DNA of 64,000 bases. It comes from Bradysia coprophila. Taxonomy: Eukaryota; Arthropoda; Insecta; Diptera; Sciaridae. Where the stretch lies: positions 3,782,001-3,846,000 of the forward strand of contig NC_050735.1 of NCBI RefSeq assembly GCF_014529535.1. Reading direction: 5' to 3'. Below, piece after piece: positions 41,289 to 53,286 of this stretch. A program made the translations under genes and the position numbers. Below the pieces are notes generated by a model, which searched no databases, had not been told where the DNA came from, and saw only the letters and a list, made by a program, of their open reading frames with translations. Every line of letters starts with the position of its first letter. Position 1 is the stretch's first letter.

Positions 41289-44200
41289 CACACGGTATAA
41301 CGTAACCAGTCCAAAAAACATAGAGAAACTGTTTTGGGTAGACTTACATAACTAGAGATACAATTATCAAAAGTAGAGTTTTCGTGTGGTTGATCCGAGG
41401 CGAAGCCGAGAACGAAATTTATGAATAAAATTGTGACGGTGTATGGCGATAATAAACTTTGGAAAAATAAAAAAAGGCTGATGCTATTCGCACACTGTAG
41501 AAGACTATTCGAACGCGCGTGCGAATAGCCATTTCACAGTGGATTGAACTATTCGCACGCGATAAATTTCGTAGGAGGGTAAATTAGTTAGTATCAACAA
41601 ACGCGTTTACACTATCTCGATGGAAAAATTCCCTAAGATCGAACGAAACGCTTTGTCGTTACATTAAGTCGTTAAAAGGAAAAATTCCCTAGGAATTTTT
41701 GTTGCAACCCTTTCGATATTTTTACTTTACTTATTTTGAATTAATTTTAAAAAAATCCATAATTTAATGTAACGTAAGATATTTCGAGTTAATTCTGATC
41801 TCCAAATATTTTTACACGTATTTTGAATGAATTTACGCTAAAGACATGTTAAATTGAAGTTTTCAGCCAATAAATAACGCTATAACGACAAAAGGGAATC
41901 GTTTTGATTTGAGGTAAAATGTGGATGCGTGCGAATAGTCAAACCCAATGTAAAATGGCTATTCGCACGCGATTGTGTCGATTGTAAATAAAACAACCTA
42001 ATTTGCCTATATATTGCGTCTGCGACATCACAATTAATAATTGAATTTTCATATTGATTTAAAAACAATAATTGCAAAGCCAACAACGATTTACGTACAT
42101 TGACAAGGTACTAAGGAAATATTTTCTCTCATTAATTAATCAGATTTCCTATCAGGTACCTATATTGTTATATGGAAATATTGCGCACAGAGTAGATAAA
42201 ATATGATTGACTTGTGATTTGTAAATTTAATTTGATATCGAAGCACAGATTCGTAAAGAATATTTTATACATGTCAGCGCTGTGTTTGTTGTACTTGGGA
42301 ACGAGTACAAATAATTGACTATTTCTGACTCACTCTTTGGCTGTGGTAGGTATACCAAAATTAGCGATCCTTTACGTTCACACTGAATGACTTGTTGACT
42401 CGTATATACTAGGCCCCACCTTTTGGGCGGGTCAGGTCCCTTGACTGACAATTTTATTAATATAATCAATGTTTGTTGTTGTATTGCTGGCAACAATTTT
42501 AAGTAATTTTGATTTGTTTTTGTTGTGTAGCTGAGGTTTTTGGTTGCCAATGATTTTAAAACAATTTTGTTTTCAAATTGCCGACGTTTCGACCTAATAC
42601 CAGGTCATCATCAGGGCTTTATTTTCCATGTAAATAAACAGAAACGATTTTTCAGTTTAGCTATTCGAACAAGGTCGGAATTTTACACATTTTTACCTAA
42701 TTGGTCAAATTTAGCGGTTATCACAGCCTGTGCTCATTTTAGAGCTTTCGTCAAGAAAATTAAATGGGTTATAACCTTGCATTAGCCGGTGAACTTTAAC
42801 AACTTTACACGAACAACAGATTGGCCGCAAACTTCCCACTCGTACGAGAACGATTAGAACACTCTTTCAGTTCGGTACAAAATAAAAAAGTACGATAGAT
42901 GTTATTCTCTTGCTTTGATGTACAAAAGTAAGTCCCCCAAAACTTGCTACATTCACATCTTGAATAAAATATAACGACTCATGCGAATTACGGCCCTCGC
43001 TTCGCTCTGGCCGCAAATTTCACACTCGTGTGAGTTTTAAAGCTTTCTGTTTGATTGTTTTTTAACGTCATTCACACTTGAATAACGATTCAAAAATTTT
43101 CTACATTTTTTATGCCATGGCGTGAATTGTGCTACTTTTGCCCGTGATAGCTGACTATCACCGTGATAGCTGACATGGATATAACTAACCAACAAAATCA
43201 CACAAAACCCAACAGTGTAAAATGCTGTTTTTCTGGAATAACGTCCAGATACTTAATCCCACATAGCCCACATAACATCAGGAATTTAATTCTGCGTCGA
43301 TTAAAAAAATAAAATTAGTAATTGGTTGATAATTACTCAAGTTATCGTGTTTACAAGCAAAATATTGGGACATACAATTCCGTTTTTTCTAACATTTCAT
43401 ACAACTTTTGGGACAAACACTCTAGGGTATTTTCTGGCATAAGACCCTGACTTACAGTCAAGGGAATAACCCAATTAAGATGAACAAAATGTCTAGCCTA
43501 CATTTAGGCTATATATGAGTTATGGGCCTAACTTACTCAGTAAGTATTGGCGAGGCGTGGTTCGGAAGTCACATAAAGCCGGTGGTCTAGACTGAACTTG
43601 TGATAGACAGTTGAAGGATGCTAGTGAGGTCTCAAAAATAAACAAACAAAATTCAAGAGACGTTTTGAGATTAACAGGACGAAACGGTGTATTTTGGTTA
43701 CTAATGAAATACAACAACTTGACAAAAATTATTGCACGTTGCAGTTGCAAGACGTCGATAAAATGATACACCCATTCCAAATTTCCAAGATAGTGCTTTG
43801 AGTAAATGAATAACTTTAACAAGTTCAGAACGATGAAGCGACGCATTGTCAAGCAACATGCTTAACACTTGTGACCTCAAATTTTGTGAATCACTATACG
43901 ACCCAATTTTATTTCAGTATACTGAAATTTCCATTTATACTCAAACAGTTTAAAGTTGCATAAAATTTATCGAATTAGTTCGACAAATGGAGGTTCTATC
44001 TCGGTTCCGCAAAAGCATCACATTTCAACAATGCGAGCGTCAAGTTCAAGTCAAAATTAATTTTTTGTTTCGACGTGTTGGAAAACATATCCACACACCT
44101 CAACAAAAAATGTCCCAGTCCCAGCAAGACAGTAATGTACTTTTATCTACCTAGGTGAAATAGTAGCAGTGAAAAAGTGCTATTATTTCGCCGTCGGTAG

Positions 44201-45184
44201 ATAAAATAGAATAGAAATCGCCTTCGGCTCATGCAACAACTCCCCAAGTGTCTAAATAAACCTGTGGACAGAGGTGAATAATCAACTATTACTATACTAG
44301 GGACGTAATATGGCAATTCCCTCCCTAAGGGAAACCCTTTCCCTCGCTTGTAAAGTAAAATGGCATACTGCACCATGTAAATAATTTGATATCTAGTATC
44401 GCGATGAGTAAAAGTACCTCGGATACTTTTGCTCATCTGGATACGAGATATCAAATTACTTGCCTGGTATAGTAATCTACTAATAATTTGCTTTAAGTGG
44501 TTCACAATGATTTATAAAAAGTAAAAAGTAAAAAATTACTTCATCATGCTGATGGATACACGAAAAACTTCACGTTTCGTAACAAAATTGCAATTCAGAG
44601 TAATTCCTGACTAATTTTTTTATTCAAATTTATTCTAATCAATTTCATTTTATGCGATCTGTTGCTGATTTTTGATGCTCAAAATATATACCTAGCACAA
44701 AAAACGAGTTTTCAAACGTGTCTGCGCTACAGTATAATAATGGGTTTATTGCCATACCAACCGGCCGCACATTTTTGTTAGATTAAGTGTAAGGTGTAGT
44801 GACGATCTACTACATAGGGTTCATTATGTCGTCGATAGACTAAATTGAAGGTTTAGTGACGATCTTCAAAGCCATATAGGATTCGGTACATCGCCGTGCC
44901 GTCGAGTACGCTTTGATATCAAGTGAAATTCAGTTAATAGGTATCTAGAAATTAAAAATGGGACAATATGTGCTAAAAGAAATTTGTGTTCAAGCTCTTC
45001 GTCGCGAAAGACTTTAAGTTATGTTACAGTGTCAAAAGAACGAAGTCATTTTGCTTGGTAGTGTCTTTAACGTAACATCTTTTCTTGAAGGCGAAAATAT
45101 ATTTTTTCAAACATTTGATAGAGCTATGATCATTTAGTGTTCACAGTGTTTTTTGAAAATATGTGCGACATTAAAGTGTTAGGA
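41289..45184. other. Intergenic, repeat-rich, no gene seen
   Basis: No coding frame with recognisable similarity. It contains repeated GCGTGCGAATAG blocks in both orientations at about 41476-41590 and 41925-41975. A CGACGTTTCGACCTAATACC ... GTCATCATCAGGG motif (about 42579-42615) is a sequence I associate with ends of dispersed insect repeats. There is also a hairpin at about 44366-44476. Confidence 0.45.
44366..44476. repeat. Hairpin with GATATC-rich arms
   Basis: TAATTTGATATCTAGTATCG pairs with the segment ending GGATACGAGATATCAAATTA, and pairing extends outward for about 20 bp. A related single arm occurs at about 55204-55245. Confidence 0.6.
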
Positions 45185-45322
45185 CGAAAACAAACGAGCA
45201 ATTTCGCATTTAAGAGTGATATCGCCAAAACTTGAACCAATTTGAAAACAATGGTTCGGCGATCCAGGCAAGCTATAGCTCGTTTGAATCGTCTTTCAAT
45301 TCTAAGAAATAGGGATCTTTTA

Positions 45323-46676
45323 TTGTTTCGTATAATAATAATTAATTTACAAATAAAATATTTCGCTCAAATCTCTCGTGGGTGGGATTGTTCCCAAAAT
45401 TGAAGCTACATTTCCTTTCTGAATGGCAATGCTGACTCTTTGAATTAAATACGATGTAGCTCGTTTTTCACCAGTAGCATCAGTAATTTTACTTCCAATA
45501 CTTTTTATCAAATCCATTCCAAGCTTTCCTATGACCCCTGATGTTTCAGTAGCAATAGGAATGAAAATGAAATGATGGGCCAAATCCGAATAATGACTGA
45601 TTTTTTTCCTCTCGGCTTGTTTCGCTACATAGCCGACATGATTGGATGATCCATTCAGATACGAAGGCGCAAAAGTGTCCCTGCATGTAAAATCCCACAG
45701 CAGTGACCTCCCTCTCGCCCATGGGATTAGAGTCATTCCGTCTGGAAGTTTTCCATCTGGCCGAGAACACCCAGGTGGTTCGAGAATAGCCGGCACTTGA
45801 CCTGATTTCAATGCACGTTGGAAAATACCGTTTGCATTTGCATGTCGTGAATTCGTGCCTTTAGCCTTAGCACACGATAAACCATGATGTCCGTATTTGT
45901 CAACTTTTTCTCCACAAATGCATACATGAGGTTGAACGATTGGTAAGCCGAGACGTAGTGATAGTGCCACTCGGAATTCATCATTGGATAGAAATGTCCC
46001 AAGTTGTGGCGATGGTAGTGCATGCAACCAAGCACCTGTTTCACGTGCAGAGTTTGCTTTAAATCGTGCCTTATCCCACGTTTTTTCCAAAGATCCACTC
46101 AGAAATTCGATTTTTCGCTCTATGTCAGTAGACTCCCAAACTTGTTGAATGTTTCTTAGATCTTTTTCAGGCAGCTCACCAAAATTTTCGCACCAAAACT
46201 TTTCTGCTTCCAACAATGCTGGATCAAGCTGTCGGTAAGGTTCAGATAACAGCTGGTCCACCAAATCGGAAACTTCATGTATGGATGACAAAAAGCAAGG
46301 CAAAGCGATCTCTGTTGCATGTCTGATTCCGATTCCTCCATACTTAATTGGCAAAGAAGATTCGGACCATGAACGAATTGACAGTTGAATGTTTAAAATC
46401 GATTCTAATGATTCCTTGAGTACGGCATCGTATCGTTCTAGGCCATGGGTGTTTTTCCACATCGGATTGCCTCGGAGAAAGAAGATCAAACGTGGAGTTG
46501 AAATGGAAATCTTCAGCAAATAGAACGCACTGTGAAAATTGATCTTTTTTAATTTTTCCGTCAGACGTTTCAAGTCATCAATCTTTCGTTCCAAACATAA
46601 AACCGCAGATTCGTCGGTGAGTGGACTGCCGAGAAGGAAAGCTTTGCCGTCTTCCATCTCTTATATGTCAGGGATC
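45323..46676 (-). mobile_element. 5'-truncated non-LTR retrotransposon insertion
   Basis: A 1.35-kb insertion in the left arm of the palindrome, flanked by 12-bp direct repeats AGGGATCTTTTA (45311-45322 and 46677-46688). It lies in reverse orientation: the coding strand is minus, the 3' end at 45323 with AATAAAA just after the stop. The 5' end falls inside the reverse transcriptase region. Truncation plus a variable-length duplication is the mark of target-primed reverse transcription. Confidence 0.85.
45347..46657 (-). pseudogene. C-terminal part of a retrotransposon polyprotein
   Basis: An open frame of 436 codons with no stops. The first residues (AFLLGSPLTDE) look like the end of a reverse transcriptase palm/thumb region, so the catalytic YxDD part is missing and this cannot work alone. 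Further on there is a Cys/His cluster (CICGEKVDKYGHHGLSC, then SRH), followed by RPDGKLPDGMTLIPWARG and LLWDFTC, which resembles a restriction-like (PD-D/E-XK) nuclease. The region to the end is conserved-looking (SYLIQRVSIAIQKGNVASIL). I associate this C-terminal layout with non-LTR elements using a restriction-like endonuclease; clade assignment is uncertain. The intact frame indicates a young insertion. Confidence 0.75.
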
Positions 46677-48136
46677 AGGGATCTTTTAGTTTTTCTGTTA
46701 GTTTCCCATTTTCGGAGTGAACACGTGAAAAGTCATAGCATGTCAAGGGGTGGTGAAAACAGGTTTTTTGTGATAGCTCAAGATAGACATGTTTCTAAAA
46801 GTTGAAAACTTGTAGGAATATAGGTCTTTGGCAGACCTTCATAAAAAGTATAATCATCGGTATGGACAGTCCTACTGGCTTGCAACAGAATTTATCCGCG
46901 GAACTGACTATAGGGTGTTGTAGCTGGACTTACCCTCTTTCATTCGACGTATAAAAAACCCCAGATAAATTCTGTTGCAAGCCATAAAGTTAGTTGAAGT
47001 AAAATGTCGCTCCAGGAGACCCATATTTTTCAGTGTGTTCAACTTGTTTTTGGTCTTCTAACAAGCTGGAGCGATTGAAATGAAATAAACTAAATCAAAA
47101 TTACATGTTCAGCTCAAAATTGTCCTGAACCGAGCGATCGTTGGTCTTGAAAATGTTGCTTTCCTCCTACTTCGTAGTAGGTGGAAAACCTCATTTCTTT
47201 GACTTCACAAAATGAACAGAAACTCAATTGCTTGCTACGAATATAGGTTTATTGCTAAGCAGAGATGCGCAGCGTTCTTCTACAGTCAATAAATGGTCAC
47301 TCAAGATGTAGTTTGTGCTTCACTAGAGGTCACACAATATGGAAATGTGTGTATAATCAAGTTTTTTATATGTAAATGGACGGTGCGCATCTCTGCTTAG
47401 CAAGAAACCTATATTCGTAGCAAACAATTGAGTTTCTGTTCATTTTGTGAAGTCAAAGAAATGAGGTTTTCCACCTACTACGAAGTAGGAGGAAAGCAAC
47501 ATTTTCAAGACCAACGATCGCTCGGTTCAGGACAATTTTGAGCTGAACATGTAATTTTGATTTAGTTTATTTCATTTCAATCGCTCCAGCTTGTTAGAAG
47601 ACAAGTTGAAAACACTGAAAAATATGGGTCTCCTGGAGCAACATTTTACCTCGACTAACTTTATGGCTTGCAACAGAATTTATCTGGGGTTTTTTATACG
47701 TGGAATCAAAGAGGGTAAGTCCAGCTACAACACCCTATAGTCAGTTCCGCGGATAAATTCTGTTGCAAGCCAGTAGGACTGTCCAAACATTGACCATATT
47801 TTGAGTCATAAGTCTAGAACGGGTGGCGGCCCATACCGATGATTATACTCTTTATGAAGGTCTGCCAAAGGCCTATATTCCTACAAGTTTTCAACTTTTA
47901 GAAACATGTCTATCTTGAGCTATCACAAAAAAACTGTTTTCACCACCCCTTGACATGCTATGACTTTTCACGTGTTCACTCCGAAAATATGGGAAACTAA
48001 CAGAAAAACTAAAAGATCCCTATTTCTTAGAATTGAAAGACGATTCAAACGAGCTATAGCTTGCCTGGATCGCCGAACCATTGTATTTATTTTCACCAAA
48101 ATTGGTTCAACTTTTGGCGATATCACTCTTAAGGAA

Positions 48137-48194
48137 TCGACAATTATGCTGCGTTATTGAGAAATTACAATTGAAAACGCAGCATAATTGTCGA
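48137..48194. repeat. 58-bp hairpin insert
   Basis: TCGACAATTATGCTGCGTTA and its complement with a short loop. It is present in the right arm of the palindrome but missing from the matching place in the left arm, so it inserted (or was lost) after the arms formed. Confidence 0.75.
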
Positions 48195-48502
48195 CTCCAT
48201 CAACGCTAAATTGCTTGTGTGTTTTCGTCCTTAAGCGTCAAGAATGAAAGTAATTGGTCAAAATCGTTACAGTATTGAGAGGAATGACATACTTAACAGC
48301 AAAAAATGTAATTGCAGTTCTAGGAAACGAATATTTTCGAGTTCGTTAGGTAAATTGGAGGCTTTTAATCCTTACTTTACTTGGCTTAATTTATTGATTT
48401 TTTTTTCAGGTATACTAACATCGAAGACCATTGTTGCTCGTTCAAGAGTCTATAAATATTGAACTATTACCATTTCGTTGTTACCAAGATATGATTAAAG
48501 AA

Positions 48503-48797
48503 AACGCACTTCAAGCAAAGGTGATCATAGTCGAAAGCTGACAAATAGAGTGCTATTTTTTATGAAATGGGTTTTTACAGTGTTTTAGTAAAATTTACAG
48601 TTATATTACACGCTGTCAAGTTTCAGTACCCTATCTACCCTATTTAGAGTACTACTCACGCTTGCAGTGCGGTGAAGATTGTGCTTCTCATAAAGTTAAC
48701 TTGGTATTAATGATATACAAGCACTTCACACAATAGTAAAACCTTCAAACAACACGTTTGAAATGGCACTCTATTTGGCATTGCTTGAAGTGTGTTG
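48503..48797. mobile_element. MITE family D, copy 3
   Basis: Ends AACGCACTTCAAGCAAAGGT and GCATTGCTTGAAGTGTGTT; interior CACTCTATTTGGCA and TACCCTATTTAGAGTACTAC blocks in common with 16882-17036 and 19152-19315. It lies just before the second glycosyltransferase gene. Confidence 0.7.
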
Positions 48798-48917
48798 ACC
48801 ATACCAATTTTTAAATGTTTTCATTTTAGATTTAAAATTGGTATACTGACTGTGATTCCATTGACGTGTGTGTGCATCGAGGCGTAAAAACCTTTTCTCA
48901 TTTAAAATTTAAAAAAG

Positions 48918-50104
48918 ATGAAAGTCCTGAAGATAACGCTGTTTGTGCCACTATCGCTGCGTCGTTTTCTAAACAAATTAGTGCAACGAAGACTGGTGTT
49001 CCTCATTATGGTAACTTTTCTCTGCAATTCTTGCCTTGTAACGTTACGGTGCAAACACTTAAAATTTTACAGGTTCTCCTACTTATCGTAGAACAAATTC
49101 TGTGGAACTTTTCATCATCACCCCCTCGTCAGAAGACAAATATTACTTTCATGAACGAAAACCTGTGCAATTCATCTGCAACAGAAAATACCAATGGCAG
49201 AACTGCAGTCATAGTCGTGCTGTCGGCACGGAATCATTTCGACAATAGAAACTTAATACGTCAGACATATGGTACTGTCCGTAATGCAAACAATGTGCAA
49301 ATTTTAGGAGTCGTTTTTATGTTGGGAAATTTGGACGCACACGGAAGTGATGTAACTGATGACAATAAATTACAAGAGGAGAGAAATCGATTCGGTGACA
49401 TTGTTGTGGGTGACTTTGTTGATTGCTATAGAAACCTGACACTCAAGACCATCATGGCTTACGAGTGGATAACTTCTCGTTGTAGAGAGGCTCAAATTGT
49501 GGTGAAGACCGACGATGACGTTTTCGTCAATATCTTTGAACTAACAAGGGAATTGGATTCATGGTCACAAGATCAAGTCGCATCATCGAAAATTTGGTGC
49601 AAGGTGGACAAAGAAGAAAAGTCAATCGATGATGTGAATAGTGTGTACTATGCCTCACCTCTAGATTTTCCGAACGGTTTTTTTCCAACTCATTGTGAGG
49701 GAGTCGGCTACGTCACGCCGATTGGTGTAATTGATCGGATTATAAACGAAATCTGGAAATCATTTCCGCGAAGGGTTTGTACCCATGAAGATGTGTTTAT
49801 GACAGGGATTGTCCCACTGCACATCAATTCACATTCGAATTACTTCTGGCGAAAATCTCAACTCATTGAACACATCGTTAAAAATTCGTGGAGAAGCTTA
49901 AGTTTGCAGGATGGCAGAGGCGATGAGGACTATTTTCTAAGACATTTCATCAAAAACACGTCCATGGACTTGGAAGTGGAAAATTTTATTAAGCTACGAA
50001 AACGATACGACAAAAAAATGTTCTTTTTGATTACCCATTCGGATCATTTCAAAAAAGTGTACCTTCGGCTATGGGAAATTATAAGAAAAAGTTTTTCAAG
50101 TTGA
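48918..50104 (+). CDS. GT31 beta-1,3-glycosyltransferase, paralogue 2
   Basis: Exons 48918-49010 and 49073-50104 with a 62-bp GT-AG phase-0 intron give 374 residues. Start chosen because it yields a 31-codon first exon matching paralogue 1; the longer unspliced frame from 48866 lacks a membrane anchor. Type II Golgi-type anchor near the exon junction (RRLVFLIM then VLLLIVEQILW). Lumenal domain with RQTYG, YRNLTLKT, KTDDDVFVN, PNGFFPTHCEGVGY and HEDVFMTG. Closest in sequence to paralogue 3: both have MLGNLDA, HFD(N/R)RNLIRQTYG and LQDGRGDEDYFLR. Putative Gal or GlcNAc transferase; acceptor unknown. No lesions. Confidence 0.9.
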
Positions 50105-50230
50105 AAATCTTGTTGAATAATTTATTGAACTAATAGTGAGCAAGTAAGTAGTAGTTCTGTGTTCAAACAACGCCAAATACTTAGAGGATTCTTTGGTGGA
50201 CTCATCTATTAGTCAAAAAACCCTTAAAGG

Positions 50231-50830
50231 GTAAATGTGACGCAAGTCCTTTATCTTACTTACAAAATAACTTATATCGCTGAGGGTGACGCATTGTGCG
50301 TCGTACGCAAAAGTTTTATCAACAAAAAATTTACTCAAAAAATTTGTGAAAGAAAATTTTACAAAAAGAAATTTGCGTCACAATTGGCAGATGTTGAGGA
50401 AACTATTGTTAGAAAAATGGTTAAAAAATGTACTGAAAGAATTTAAACAAAAGAAAACCGAATTTCATGCATCAAAATATACAACACACACACACACACA
50501 CATACAAATTGGCTTTTATATGTCATTTGTATGGAAACTTTGGGAGCTCCAGCTTCCAAGATATGGGTTTTTTCCAACTTTTGAAAATTCCATTCTTATT
50601 TTTGGGCCATTATTAGCCTATAACCAACATTTCAGGAAAATCTATAGAAACGTTTAGGAGTTGCTGGATCCACTTTTCCATAGGAACTAACTAAGTAACT
50701 AACTAACTAACGTAGGCGATTTTCATTATATGAAAATTCGAGATTTTGCTCGAAGTTCAATATCTGGGCTAATTTTGAAGCTGCAGTAACGTGTGATAGC
50801 TTGTTAAACTCGTATTGATGCCTAGATTCA
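50231..50830. repeat. Interspersed repeat B, second copy
   Basis: Left part (50277-50460) matches 10285-10430; right part (about 50690-50830) matches 9505-9685 on the opposite strand. A short (CA)n run lies at 50485-50502. GTAAATGTGACGCAAGTCCT at its start recurs at about 58021. Confidence 0.6.
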
Positions 50831-51299
50831 AAATATCTAAGTTTGAGTGTCGTTGGAGTTAAGCGGGAGGACTCAAAAAGGTGCTGTAAATATGCTCCGC
50901 CGTCCTCAAAAAAATTTGGTTAAAACATTTTTGGTAGTGAACTTGCGTCACGCCCGCTTACTAACGTGCGGACATGATCATACATCGTCAAACTTTAAAA
51001 TTTTGTTCTGCATGTACACATTCAGCGCATTATTAGTAGAATTAAAATATGAAAATCCTACACAAACCACAAATAACCAATAATGATGACAGAAGCAGTT
51101 GTAGTGGTGACGCCACCAATACTGAGCGTTGGTAAACCAACATAAACATATTATTGAAGCATAAAAGCTTCAGATGCGCACACTAATACTATACGTGTGA
51201 AACGTTTGGTTTAGTCGTGTTCAACCAAAAAACAAATTGAGGTTTCCAAAGCTCCAAAAACTCAAAACTCACTTCTTTACCAGCTAAATTAGAAATGAG

Positions 51300-51420
51300 C
51301 CTTTGTGTGGAGGTAACGCACTCATTACATGTTGTGTGAAAAGTCAACTTAAAGATTTTCGAATAGACTTCCTCAAACCTTAGTTGGCGCCACAGAGAAA
51401 TTTTGATGACGTTAGAAAGC
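51300..51420. mobile_element. MITE family A, decayed third copy
   Basis: CACTCATTACAT, AAGTCAACTT and TTAGTTGGCGCCACAG blocks match the interior of 4080-4314 in the same order. The ends are lost. Confidence 0.5.
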
Positions 51421-51586
51421 CTCCAAATTTTCAAATACGAATACATGGGAAGTTTATTTATGCAACTCAGCATCATAATGTGCAAAATTTGCAAACTTTA
51501 GATGCTTCTGTTGCACAAATCGTTGTATGAAACTCGAGGCAATTTTTTTATTAGATTCACGATCAGCATTTTGACGGCACTAGGCC

Positions 51587-52673
51587 CAGAGTCCGCCCAA
51601 AGAAAAGGTGGATTGACTGCGTGAAAGAGCACTGAGCGAAATTTCTTACGTGCTATGCGTATAACATTCGTGCCACCTGTTAAAAAGTGTGGTAAGTTGT
51701 ACAGCGGGCTCGAATATAATACGTGGGAGACGTATTTCGCTTTGACAGAGATTTAAAAATATGAATTTTATTGAATTTACCTACGATTTACACCATATTA
51801 ACACCAGTTTATCGTAGTTATTATACATTTTAATAGTCATTGGTAACAAATACTTTAAATTAAAAATTGACTTCTTTGGGAATTGAACCGGGGACCTCTG
51901 GATCATAAGCCAACCATATTTCTAATGTTGCAGTACAGTTGTGTTGGTTGACATTTCTTATTGTTGAATCGTACTTTGAAAGCCATAAACGTGTGTGGCG
52001 TATAAGTTACGCAGCGCACTTTATAACGTAACGCACATAAATAATGATATGTCGTATTTTAACATAATTGAATTTAAATTCATAAAGCACGAGGAATTAG
52101 CTACGACTTGACGGCAAGAGAGTTATGCACTTGAATTATCAAAATACTGATTATTAATTATAGATGGTTTCAACTTAAACAGCTTTCGGATATGATGATA
52201 TGATTACGAAATGCAACCTCTTCATAAAAAATGAAAGTATTATGACGAGAATTTTTCGAATTTACTAAAATATTTTTTTGGGAAATATAAATATGATCCA
52301 AATTCAATGTCTGAGACCAGCATCCACTATATACGTTTAACATACTTGATGTGCGTTTAGCTTCCGTCCCACTCGTAAGTTATTCATATTCCACGTGTAT
52401 CACCACAATACGTAACACAAGAATATTCAAATCTGACAATCGAAATACGTAACCACGTTTTCAACGTGTTCCACGTATAGAAGACATTGTCCATGTATCA
52501 TATACATTAATGAAGTATATTTCACCTTTCCGAAGAATTTTACACGTACCCGGAGTATTGTATGAATTTTCTTTTTCTGGCTGGGTATTCGCAATTGAAA
52601 AGTTGTTGCCGAGGATCGTCAAAGAATGCTGTTGTGGAGTCAGCCAAAACCCGCTTGGGTTAAAAATGGCTGT
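51587..52673 (+). pseudogene. Remnant of a non-LTR retrotransposon C-terminus, split
   Basis: 51587-51634 translates as RVRPKKRWIDCVKEH followed by a stop, the familiar tail of many insect non-LTR polyproteins. About 1 kb later, 52611-52673 translates as AEDRQRMLLWSQPKP followed by a stop codon and a (TAAG)n tail, which looks like the very end of the same kind of protein. The DNA between is unrelated, so the remnant is probably split by an insertion. Both pieces are short, so confidence is limited. Confidence 0.4.
51880..51935 (-). repeat. tRNA-like relic with B-box, possible SINE
   Basis: On the minus strand the sequence reads ATCCAGAGGTCCCCGGTTCA ATTCCC, a good pol III B-box context. No convincing A-box or cloverleaf is visible, so it is not annotated as a functional tRNA. 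Confidence 0.3.
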
Positions 52674-53286
52674 TAAGTAAGTAAGTAAATATGAGTATTA
52701 TGACACGCGTCCTACGGCCTCGTGTCACAATTATTATTACGCATCTAGAACCTATAATAAAGTACTTTCCACTCGATGCCATAAATAACCAGTAACAGCT
52801 GTACCGAATGTTTGAAGCATATGGAATATTATTTCAACAGAAATTGCATGCAGTGTAAAAGTTGTTTTAGACCGAGAGCCAACATGCCGAAATTCGAAAC
52901 TATGTCAAGTTGGTGCATTCCCAATACGAAAATCCAAATTGGTGTCGAAATGAAGGTATTGATCCCAAACGGTGAATGAAACTTTAAAAAAATCAGTGAC
53001 AGGTCTTGTGCCATACAACTTTAATTTTCGTATTTTTAACTCGTAGCAGACCTTTTACCAACTATTTTTTAAATTCCATTCGTCAATACTGTCATCTTAT
53101 TGATTTTTAAAAAAATAATTGTCGTATAACAAGTGCTTTTCGTAAACTGTAAACGTTTGATATTAGGTTTATGCCACTCAGCATTAATAAGAAAACTTTA
53201 GATTCCTCTGTGGCATAAAACGTTGTATGAGTCTCGATGTCATAAATTACTATTAAAAACAAACAAGTCCCTATGAGGAACTGATA

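Larger units (their letters stand above)
45185..48237. repeat. 3-kb palindrome (two inverted arms around a 115-bp spacer)
   Basis: The right arm 47384-48237 is the reverse complement of 46677-47269 and, further out, of 45185-45322. The left arm is split by a retrotransposon insertion (45323-46676); the right arm at about 48018-48025 shows the uninterrupted sequence. Other differences: about 45 extra bases in the right arm near 47788-47832 and a 58-bp hairpin insert at 48137-48194. Each arm carries a small inverted-repeat unit (GGCTTGCAACAGAATTTATC ... GATAAATTCTGTTGCAAGCC) at about 46881-46984 and 47663-47773. Confidence 0.9.
50831..53278. other. Intergenic with retrotransposon remnants
   Basis: No intact gene. 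It contains a decayed copy of MITE family A (about 51300-51420), two short retrotransposon-like coding remnants (51587-51634 and about 52611-52673) and a tRNA-like promoter relic (about 51880-51935). Confidence 0.5.

Noticed and set aside
46539..46805. 88-codon plus-strand frame over the retrotransposon 5' end
   Set aside because: Antisense to the retrotransposon frame and runs across the insertion boundary into the palindrome arm.
51880..51935. Functional tRNA gene
   Set aside because: Only the T-arm/B-box region is convincing; no A-box, no matching acceptor stem.
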